Assembly (NCBI GenBank): GCA_944391365.1
Contig: CALXTH010000177.1
Location: 1 to 5,322 of the forward strand
Direction: 5' to 3'
Source: an uncultured Alphaproteobacteria bacterium
Lineage (GTDB): Bacteria > Pseudomonadota > Alphaproteobacteria > RF32 > CAG-239
Length of the DNA: 5,322 nucleotides
Shown here: positions 1-5,322 of the stretch, in pieces
Numbering within the stretch: position 1 is the stretch's first letter
How the letters are laid out: each line of letters opens with the position of its first letter
Made by a program: the position numbers and the translations under genes
The notes under the pieces: generated by a model
Told to the model about the DNA's origin: nothing
Database searches by the model: none
Seen by the model: only the letters and a program-made list of their open reading frames with translations

Positions 1-2283
1 CTCCAGCTCAAACCGATTGATTTTGGCATTGACATTAAAAACATTGCGACCACTTGTCCGGTCAAGCGAAGCATCCCCCTCAAACAAATTTGAACCGATA
101 TGAGCCTCCGCACCGGAAAGTTTGAAATTATTAAGAGTCCCCGATAATCCGGCATTCAGACTGAACAAACCCAGAGAAAAAGCCCGCGGCGTATACTTAA
201 TATTAAAATTATTCAGCATTTTGACAAAATCAGGTGCCTTAACCTCTATTTTACCATCAAAAACCGGACTTGGAGCATTCAGAACCACATTGCCATCATA
301 CTTAAAATCAACATTTTCCAACCGGCCGTCCGCTTTCAGGGCAACCTGTTGTTCATTGCCGTCAAGCTGCCCGCTAATGCTGAAACGCCGCATCGCCTGC
401 AAATTAATATCCGGAACTCTTATCTCAAACTTGTTGCACAACGACATAAAATCATTCGTCGTCAGCTGATAACCAAGTCCCTGCCATGCCGGCTCGCTGC
501 CCAACCCGGTCAGCCCACCTTTTAATGACAAACTTGAATTGGCCACATTGGCAATTCTGAACCGTTCAATAGTCATCGTACCGTTTTCCAAAACCGCCGC
601 CAGCTCCACATTTTCCAACGGCATATTCTCAAAAATGGCCAAATCCGCCTTAAAACCGATTCTAAGGTCGGCACTCTGAAGCCACGGCGTATTTCCCAGC
701 CTGTACATCAGACGCCGGACAAACACTTTCTCCGCCTCGTTGGCCGGAAGCTTCGTAATATAATTATCAAAATTAATACTGTCCGTATTCAGAACAATAA
801 ACGACTTCACTTTGTCCCCGAATACAAAACCGGCATCACCCTTAAAAACGGATTTATCCAAACTCAGTTCATAAGGTGAAACCTGAAGCTGTTGCAAATT
901 TCCCGCCAGCGTCGCTTTTCCCGTCGCTTTCTGATAAGTTGCGGGAACCGCCGGCGTCACCTCATACCCGGCCCATCTCAACAGCTTGTCAAATTCTCCC
1001 GTTGCAAAAGAGGCCTCTGCCTGATAAGAGGGCACTCCGTTCTGCGCTTCCAGACTTCCCTTAAGCGACAATGAGCTGTCCGCCAGCAGCCCGGCTTTCA
1101 TCTCCCGAACCAAAAGCCTGTTGTCCACCCAATCAAAACTCAAAACCACATCCCGAAGCGTTTCACCGTTATAATACGCCTTCAAAGCCTTTACATCGCC
1201 AATCAGATCAAACGGCGTCCGGGGTGCATAGTTTTTTCCGCCGCGATAAGCCTGCACCAAAGCCTTTACGGCCTCGCCCGCCGGCTCCAAATCCCAGTCC
1301 GTCATATTAAATGCAAACTCAATCTTTGGCCTGACCAAATGATCATCATCCCCGCTGCCGGCGAGCGGAATCAAAACATTCCCCGCACCGGACGTCTTGC
1401 CATACTTGACCACAACATTCGACAAATCAATCTTTGCCGTGTTCGTATTAATTGCGGCCGAAACCGCCAGCGGCTGATTATACAAAGCCGGAACAATTTC
1501 TTCCCCGCTCATCTCATTGGCAAAATCAGCCGGTCTTTCGGATTCAAACACCACACTGCCCAACACATTGCTGTTTTCCAGAAAAACCGTCCCGTCAAAA
1601 CGAATATACGACTGCGTGGCCGGATAATTAACCACCATATTGACCGATGTCGCCATATCTTCAACAATTTTTCCCAAAGAAATAGCAAACCCTTCCGGAT
1701 TCTTTCCCTTGGTATAACTCCCCTCAATACGATACGGTCCCGAAACATTCTGCGCAATCACCTCGGCATTCAGATTCTCCAGCCGGGTATGAATACCGTC
1801 TTTTTCATCAATCAGCTGAACCGTCGCTTTTTCCAGCGTCAGACTGTCAAGAGCAATATCCACTTCGCGCATGTTAATATCCGGATTTTTATTCTTGGCA
1901 CCCTGCCAGTTCAAACGCCGGTCATCTCCGATGTCAAACACCAGATTCGGTTCTTTCAACGCAATACGCTTAATATCAAAACTGTCGCTGAACAACACGC
2001 CGAGAGACACCTGCGCTTCCAGCTTTTTCACCTCGGCTAAAGGTTTCTGACTATATACCCCCTCAGAATTATACAGTTTGACATTTTCGGCAGACAAAGT
2101 CGGAGAAGGCAAAATCGACATTGAAACATTTCCTTCAAACACCACCCGTTTTCCGGTCAGATTCGAAATCTGAGCGGCAATTTTGCCCTTATGCTGATTC
2201 CAGTCCATCATTGCCACATAAGCCGCAGCACCCGCCACGGCGAGAATAATCAGGATGAAAACAATAAGCACGGCTTTTTTCAA
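1..2283 (-). CDS. AsmA-family envelope protein, N-terminal 761 residues (3' end beyond left edge)
   Basis: The minus-strand frame is open without a stop from 2283 to the left edge. Residues 1-24 are Lys-Lys followed by a long hydrophobic run ending in AAAYVA, an uncleaved inner-membrane anchor typical of AsmA proteins. Next comes the family's N-terminal pattern: DWNQHKGKIAAQISNLTGKR at 27-46, then FEGNVSMSILPSPTLSAENV at 49-68, and a P112...N125-W126 element. The remainder is rich in short alternating beta-strand segments (for example SLSLKGGLTGL) and lacks enzyme motifs, as expected of the periplasmic beta-groove of AsmA/TamB-like proteins. Family members are linked to outer-membrane assembly and phospholipid transport between membranes; a specific role here is inference. 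The likely start is TTG at 2283-2281: AAGGGGAG lies 7 bases upstream, the frame has a TAA stop at 2313-2311 and no ATG between, and the next ATGs (codons 25 and 26) would remove the anchor. It is transcribed divergently from the nucleoside operon. The AsmA C-terminal region is outside the window. Confidence 0.87.
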   Translation of the reverse strand, partial: MKKAVLIVFILIILAVAGAAAYVAMMDWNQHKGKIAAQISNLTGKRVVFEGNVSMSILPSPTLSAENVKLYNSEGVYSQKPLAEVKKLEAQVSLGVLFSDSFDIKRIALKEPNLVFDIGDDRRLNWQGAKNKNPDINMREVDIALDSLTLEKATVQLIDEKDGIHTRLENLNAEVIAQNVSGPYRIEGSYTKGKNPEGFAISLGKIVEDMATSVNMVVNYPATQSYIRFDGTVFLENSNVLGSVVFESERPADFANEMSGEEIVPALYNQPLAVSAAINTNTAKIDLSNVVVKYGKTSGAGNVLIPLAGSGDDDHLVRPKIEFAFNMTDWDLEPAGEAVKALVQAYRGGKNYAPRTPFDLIGDVKALKAYYNGETLRDVVLSFDWVDNRLLVREMKAGLLADSSLSLKGSLEAQNGVPSYQAEASFATGEFDKLLRWAGYEVTPAVPATYQKATGKATLAGNLQQLQVSPYELSLDKSVFKGDAGFVFGDKVKSFIVLNTDSINFDNYITKLPANEAEKVFVRRLMYRLGNTPWLQSADLRIGFKADLAIFENMPLENVELAAVLENGTMTIERFRIANVANSSLSLKGGLTGLGSEPAWQGLGYQLTTNDFMSLCNKFEIRVPDINLQAMRRFSISGQLDGNEQQVALKADGRLENVDFKYDGNVVLNAPSPVFDGKIEVKAPDFVKMLNNFNIKYTPRAFSLGLFSLNAGLSGTLNNFKLSGAEAHIGSNLFEGDASLDRTSGRNVFNVNAKINRFELE

Positions 2284-2290
2284 AGTTTTT

Positions 2291-2298
2291 CTCCCCTT
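2291..2298 (-). promoter_or_regulatory. Ribosome binding site deciding the TTG start of the asmA-like gene
   Basis: Read on the minus strand this is AAGGGGAG, with GGAG ending 7 bases before the TTG at 2283-2281. It is the only purine-rich Shine-Dalgarno-like stretch near the 5' end of the frame. It supports TTG initiation over the ATGs 24-25 codons downstream, which have no comparable site and would leave the protein without its membrane anchor. Confidence 0.7.
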
Positions 2299-2303
2299 CT
2301 TCA

Positions 2304-2320
2304 GATATTTTTAAAATATC
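2304..2320. promoter_or_regulatory. Perfect 17-base palindrome, candidate operator
   Basis: The sequence GATATTTTTAAAATATC has two exact 8-base arms around a single central T. It lies between the divergent asmA-like gene and cdd, just upstream of the putative cdd -35 element and just upstream of the asmA-like ribosome binding site. A position between divergent promoters suits a repressor or activator site. AT-rich palindromes can arise by chance in such regions, and I do not recognise it as a known DeoR or CytR site. On the minus strand it contains TATTTT, which could also serve as a weak -10 box for the asmA-like gene. Confidence 0.4.
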
Positions 2321-2322
2321 CT

Positions 2323-2350
2323 TTGCTAAACCCTGAAAACAGGATATACT
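2323..2350 (+). promoter_or_regulatory. Putative sigma-70-type promoter of the cdd-deo operon
   Basis: A -35-like TTGCTA (2323-2328, 4 of 6 consensus matches) and a -10-like TATACT (2345-2350, 5 of 6) are separated by 16 bases. Transcription would start near 2357, leaving a leader of about 30 bases before the cdd ATG at 2387. The spacer holds the small dyad CCTGAAAACAGG (2332-2343), and a 7-base inverted pair, ATATCCT (2316-2322) and AGGATAT (2341-2347), brackets the -35 and overlaps the -10. This arrangement would suit repression, but the promoter call rests on consensus matching alone. Confidence 0.5.
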
Positions 2351-2386
2351 CAAAAGCATAAACATTTAATTAACAGAAGGGATTGC

Positions 2387-2788
2387 ATGAAGACCTCTCA
2401 TTCTCTGTTCCGGGCGGCAGAACAGGCCCGCCTTAACGCCTACGCACCTTACTCAAAATTTACAGTCGGCGCAGCTGTCCTGAGCGAAAACAATAAGATC
2501 TACGCCGGCTGCAATGTCGAAAACATTTCTTATCCCTGCGGCTCCTGCGCTGAACAAAGCGCCATCTCGGCCATGATAACCGGCGGAGACCGTCAAATCA
2601 AAGAAATCCTGATTCTTGCCGGCGGAACAGACTTAATTACCCCTTGCGGCGCCTGCCTCCAGCGAATTAACGAATTTGGCTCGCTGCAAACACTTGTCCA
2701 CCTTGCTGCCCCGGACGGGATCAAACAAACCCTCCGCCTCGCTGATCTTCTCCCCCACGCTTTTAACGATAAGGAGCTCCGCCGATGA
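2387..2788 (+). CDS. cdd: Cytidine deaminase (Cdd), homotetrameric type
   Basis: This cytoplasmic zinc enzyme hydrolytically deaminates cytidine and deoxycytidine to uridine and deoxyuridine, feeding the phosphorylase encoded downstream. The 133 residues match the short tetrameric class. Visible landmarks are PYSKFTVGAA (21-30), the ribose-contacting GCNVEN (41-46, with N43 and E45), the catalytic CAE (C54-A55-E56) and PCGAC (86-90). C54, C87 and C90 are the expected zinc ligands and E56 the proton shuttle. The residue after the catalytic Glu is Gln57, where Bacillus and human tetrameric enzymes have Arg, and PCGAC is followed by Leu91 where Arg is common. The start is ATG at 2387, with AGAAGGGA (2375-2382) correctly spaced before it. 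It is the first gene of the operon, and its last four bases overlap the next gene as ATGA. An AAGGAG inside its 3' end (2771-2776) serves that downstream start. Confidence 0.95.
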   Translation: MKTSHSLFRAAEQARLNAYAPYSKFTVGAAVLSENNKIYAGCNVENISYPCGSCAEQSAISAMITGGDRQIKEILILAGGTDLITPCGACLQRINEFGSLQTLVHLAAPDGIKQTLRLADLLPHAFNDKELRR

Positions 2789-3591
2789 TTGAACAACTTG
2801 CCACCCAAATCAAAAACCGCCTGAACGGTCTCCGCCCCGAAACAGCCATTATTCTCGGCAGCGGATTAGGCGCCCTTGGTGATGAAATCACCGATTCTGT
2901 CATCATCCCTTATACCGAAATTGAAGGATTCCCGGCATCGACCGTGGCCGGACACAAAGGCCGCCTCATCTGCGGAAAACTTGAAGGTAAAGAGATTCTC
3001 TGCATGCAGGGACGCCTCCACCTTTATGAAGGCCACCGCCCGCAAAGCATCAACGACATCATCACGGCTTTCCGCCTGCTCGGCATCAACCGGCTGATTG
3101 TCACCAATGCCGCCGGCTCCCTGCATAAAGACATGCCGGCCGGCTCTCTGATGTTGATAAAAGACCACATCAACCTCAACCTGCCCAACCCGCTGACCGG
3201 CCCTGACGATGAGCGTTTCGGCCCCCGTTTTCCTGACATGAGTGATGCCTATTGCGCCGCAGAACGCACCCATGTCAAAAAGCTTGCCGAAAAACTGAAC
3301 ATCAAACTCTTTGAAGGCGTATATATCATGGCCTTCGGCCCCTGCTTTGACACCGCTGCCGAAATCCGCGCCTTTCAGATTCTCGGAGCCGACGCCGTCG
3401 GAATGTCAACGATTCCCGAAGTCATCTGCGCTGTCCACTGCGGCATGAAAGTCCTCGGCATTTCTGTCATAACCAATCTCGGCACCGGCCTGCGCGACGG
3501 CGTCCAAAGCCACACCGAAACCCTGGCTGAAGCAGACAAAGCCGGACAAAACCTCAGACAACTCATAAAAGCATATCTGCGGGAGATATAA
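2785..3591 (+). CDS. punA: Purine nucleoside phosphorylase, trimeric (PNP-I/MTAP family) type
   Basis: The enzyme reversibly phosphorolyses purine (deoxy)nucleosides to a free base and (deoxy)ribose-1-phosphate in the cytosol. Its 268 residues fit the trimeric class (human PNP, bacterial PunA/XapA) rather than hexameric DeoD. Active-site positions can be traced by comparison with human PNP: phosphate-site S26 in GSGLG, H57 in GHKGR, R77 and H79 in QGRLHLYEGH, A110 in NAAGS and S208; sugar-site Y81, F145 (donated across the trimer interface), Y180, M207 in GADAVGMSTIPEV and H243; and base-site N231. The base-recognition Glu (human Glu201, in GPSFET) is Asp189 here (GPCFDT), an unusual change that could alter purine preference. 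The ATG at 2785 overlaps the cdd stop (ATGA) and is preceded by AAGGAG eight bases upstream, so translation is probably coupled. The symbol follows common usage for this class; xapA-like naming is also possible. Confidence 0.92.
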   Translation: MIEQLATQIKNRLNGLRPETAIILGSGLGALGDEITDSVIIPYTEIEGFPASTVAGHKGRLICGKLEGKEILCMQGRLHLYEGHRPQSINDIITAFRLLGINRLIVTNAAGSLHKDMPAGSLMLIKDHINLNLPNPLTGPDDERFGPRFPDMSDAYCAAERTHVKKLAEKLNIKLFEGVYIMAFGPCFDTAAEIRAFQILGADAVGMSTIPEVICAVHCGMKVLGISVITNLGTGLRDGVQSHTETLAEADKAGQNLRQLIKAYLREI

Positions 3592-4335
3592 GTGATGGAT
3601 GACGTAACCGCAGCCAAAATTCTGATCAACCTGCTTGACCTCACGTCCTTAAACGAAGATGACAACAACACCCGGATTGAAAAACTCTGCCAACGGGCCC
3701 AAACCCCTTACGGCAACGTTGCCGCCGTCTGTGTTTACCCGCAATTCATCCCGGTTGCCCGTGACTGTCTGAAAGATACCGGAATAAAAATCGCCACCGT
3801 TGTCAATTTTCCCCGCGGCGGCACCAATTTTGAAAAAATGCAGCTTGACATCAAAACCGCCCTTACTCAGGGGGCTGATGAAATAGACGCCGTCCTTCCT
3901 TACAAAAACTTTCTTTCCGGTGATTTGGAAACCTGCCAAAACTTTTTTACCACCATAAAAAGTGAGCTCAATCCCCGGAAAAATCCGCTGAAAATCATCA
4001 TTGAAAGCGGTGAATACCCAAACAGCGGGACCATTGCCGCCGCCACTCGATTCTGCATTGACAACGGCGCCTCTTTCATCAAAACCTCAACAGGAAAAAC
4101 CTCGGTTTCTGCCACACCGGAAGCGGCCAACATCATCCTTGAAACGATAGCCTCCGGACGGCGCAACGTTGGTTTCAAAGCATCCGGCGGAATCAAAACA
4201 ACCGCTGAAGCAAAAAAATATCTGACCTTGGCTAATGCGATCATGGGCTACAAATGGATTTCGCCCAAAAACCTCCGTATCGGTGCCAGCTCCCTGCTGG
4301 ATGACCTGCTTAACACCATCAAACAAGGATACTGA
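3592..4335 (+). CDS. deoC: Deoxyribose-phosphate aldolase (DERA, class I)
   Basis: The enzyme cleaves 2-deoxyribose-5-phosphate to acetaldehyde and glyceraldehyde-3-phosphate, the last step of deoxynucleoside sugar breakdown. The 247-residue protein is a TIM barrel resembling E. coli DeoC (259 residues) along its length: DLTSLNEDD near 16-24, TPYGNVAAVCVYPQFIP (38-54), GADEID (94-99), FIKTSTGK (162-169), VGFKASGG (193-200) and GASSLL (231-236). Lys164 is the Schiff-base lysine. Lys196 and Asp99 match E. coli Lys201 and Asp102. The C-terminal tyrosine known to assist E. coli DERA (Tyr259) is preserved as the last residue, Tyr247, and Cys47 aligns with E. coli Cys47. The start is ambiguous: GTG at 3592 directly abuts the upstream stop codon and ATG follows at 3595. 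GGAG (3582-3585) sits 6 or 9 bases away, so either is possible (247 or 246 residues). Confidence 0.95.
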   Translation: MMDDVTAAKILINLLDLTSLNEDDNNTRIEKLCQRAQTPYGNVAAVCVYPQFIPVARDCLKDTGIKIATVVNFPRGGTNFEKMQLDIKTALTQGADEIDAVLPYKNFLSGDLETCQNFFTTIKSELNPRKNPLKIIIESGEYPNSGTIAAATRFCIDNGASFIKTSTGKTSVSATPEAANIILETIASGRRNVGFKASGGIKTTAEAKKYLTLANAIMGYKWISPKNLRIGASSLLDDLLNTIKQGY

Positions 4336-4337
4336 CC

Positions 4338-5322
4338 ATGCTCCCACAGGAAATTATTCGCAAAAAACGTGACCACCGCCCGCTCTCTGCCGAAGAAATA
4401 AATTTTTTTATCAACGGCATCACCGGACAAACCATTGCCGACTGCCAAATCGGCGCCCTGACCATGGCCGTTTTCCTAAATGGGCTGAACAAAGATGAAA
4501 CCGTAGCCCTGACCCGGGCCATGCGGGACTCCGGCGACATACTGAATTGGGCGGAACTTGAGGCTCCTGTTGTCGACAAACATTCCTCCGGCGGCGTCGG
4601 AGATAAAGTCAGCCTGATGCTGGCACCGATGCTGGCGGCCTGCGGCGTTTGCGTACCGATGATTTCCGGCCGGGGACTGGGACACACCGGCGGCACACTC
4701 GACAAATTTGATTCGATTCCCGGCTATAATACAGCTCCCGACAACGCCTTGTTCAAAAAAACGGTCAAAAACATCGGCTGCGCCGTCATCGGACAGACCG
4801 CAAATCTTGCCCCCGCCGACAAAAAAATCTATGCCGTCCGTGATGTTTGCGGAACAGTCGAGTCAATTCCGCTGATCACCGCCTCGATTCTCTCCAAAAA
4901 ACTCGCCGCCGGTCTCGACTGCCTGGTTATGGATTTAAAATGCGGCAACGGCGCCTTTATGAACAACCTTGAAGACGCCAGAACCCTGGCACACCTGATT
5001 GTTGATGTCGCCAATACCGCCGGCACCAAAACCTCCGCCCTGCTGACTGACATGAATCAGGTATTGGGTCACACCGTCGGCAATGCTCTTGAAGTTGCCG
5101 AAGCCGTTGATTTTCTCAAAGGACAAAATATCGATTCCCGTCTGCTGCACGTCACCATTGAACTTTGTACCGAACTGCTCGTCAGCTGCGGCCGCTGCCA
5201 AACCTCTGAAGACGCCCGCGCAACATTGAAACAAGCACTCGACAGCGGAGAAGCACTTGAAAGATTTGCCAAGATGGTCTCAGCGCTCGGCGGCCCGGTT
5301 GATTTCTGTGACCACCCTGAAC
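4338..5322 (+). CDS. deoA: Thymidine phosphorylase, N-terminal 328 residues (3' end beyond right edge)
   Basis: DeoA reversibly converts thymidine or deoxyuridine plus phosphate to the base and 2-deoxyribose-1-phosphate. About three quarters of the protein is visible (E. coli DeoA has 440 residues), and it resembles E. coli DeoA throughout: EIIRKKRD near the start, FFINGI, AMRDSGDIL, VVDKHSSGGVGDK (78-90), MISGRGLGHTGGTLDK (108-123), IGQTANLAPADKK, SIPLITASILSKK (176-188) and LLTDMNQVLG. Residues matching the E. coli phosphate and substrate sites are K81, S83, T120, R168, S183 and K187. The family signature ends in Phe124-Asp125 where Leu/Ile/Val-Glu is usual. Pyrimidine nucleoside phosphorylase (Pdp) is the main alternative, but similarity to E. 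coli DeoA favours thymidine phosphorylase. The ATG lies 2 bases after the deoC stop, and AAGGA (4325-4329) inside deoC sits 8 bases upstream. No frameshift or stop occurs before the window edge. Confidence 0.94.
   Translation, partial: MLPQEIIRKKRDHRPLSAEEINFFINGITGQTIADCQIGALTMAVFLNGLNKDETVALTRAMRDSGDILNWAELEAPVVDKHSSGGVGDKVSLMLAPMLAACGVCVPMISGRGLGHTGGTLDKFDSIPGYNTAPDNALFKKTVKNIGCAVIGQTANLAPADKKIYAVRDVCGTVESIPLITASILSKKLAAGLDCLVMDLKCGNGAFMNNLEDARTLAHLIVDVANTAGTKTSALLTDMNQVLGHTVGNALEVAEAVDFLKGQNIDSRLLHVTIELCTELLVSCGRCQTSEDARATLKQALDSGEALERFAKMVSALGGPVDFCDHPE

Noticed and set aside
122..469. Plus-strand open frame of 115 codons, plus shorter frames around 876-1310
   Set aside because: All are antisense to the AsmA-like gene, with no ribosome site or recognisable protein pattern.
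1339..2040. Plus-strand open frame of 233 codons, rich in Arg, Asn, Ile and His
   Set aside because: It lies antisense to the continuous AsmA-like frame, has the odd composition of a reverse-complement shadow, and shows no recognisable motif. The opposite strand carries clear family features.
2304..2320. The 17-base palindrome as a transcription terminator
   Set aside because: It lies between the 5' ends of two divergent genes, has an AT-only core and no GC-rich stem, so a terminator role makes little sense there.
2366..2373. TTAATTAA palindrome in the cdd leader
   Set aside because: An 8-base AT-only palindrome in an AT-rich leader is too likely by chance to call a regulatory site.
2866..3273. 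Minus-strand open frame of 135 codons, and other minus-strand frames across 2593-5272
   Set aside because: They are shadows of cdd, the purine phosphorylase, deoC and deoA, whose plus-strand frames have intact active-site motifs and tight operon spacing.
1..5322. Undescribed system, mobile element, CRISPR array, tRNA or rRNA
   Set aside because: Reading both strands showed no direct-repeat array, transposase-like protein, cloverleaf or ribosomal RNA sequence. Nearly every base is accounted for by five genes of known families and one 103-base intergenic region.

Overview
The window looks like chromosomal DNA from a Gram-negative bacterium of roughly balanced GC content. It carries an AsmA-family envelope protein and a nucleoside-catabolism operon. 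The cytidine deaminase has a YPCGSCAEQSAI zinc motif that resembles, from memory, alphaproteobacterial Cdd proteins (often YPxGTCAEAGAI). I therefore lean towards an alphaproteobacterium, possibly from a host-associated low/mid-GC lineage, with moderate confidence only.

Layout. Positions 1-2283 on the minus strand are one uninterrupted reading frame: the N-terminal 761 residues of a large AsmA-like protein that continues past the left edge. It probably starts at a TTG codon behind a strong Shine-Dalgarno sequence. Positions 2284-2386 form a 103-base divergent intergenic region. It holds a credible sigma-70-type promoter reading right and several nested inverted repeats, including a perfect 17-base palindrome. 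From 2387 to the right edge, four plus-strand genes are packed head to tail: cdd (cytidine deaminase), a trimeric-type purine nucleoside phosphorylase, deoC (deoxyribose-phosphate aldolase) and deoA (thymidine phosphorylase, cut by the right edge). Junctions are a 4-base overlap, 0 bases and 2 bases, so this is very likely one transcript with translational coupling.

How the genes work together. Cdd turns (deoxy)cytidine into (deoxy)uridine. DeoA phosphorolyses thymidine and deoxyuridine, and the purine phosphorylase does the same for purine (deoxy)nucleosides; both release a free base and (deoxy)ribose-1-phosphate. DeoC cleaves deoxyribose-5-phosphate to acetaldehyde and glyceraldehyde-3-phosphate, feeding glycolysis. 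The phosphopentomutase (DeoB) that links the 1-phosphate to the 5-phosphate is not visible and may lie just downstream.

No mobile element, tRNA, rRNA, CRISPR array or undescribed system was seen; the genes belong to known families. The points most worth a second look are a Glu-to-Asp change at the purine-recognition position of the phosphorylase, a CAEQ zinc motif in Cdd, the nested dyads at the deo promoter, and a strand-wide C-over-G bias that gives the two transcription directions opposite codon preferences.
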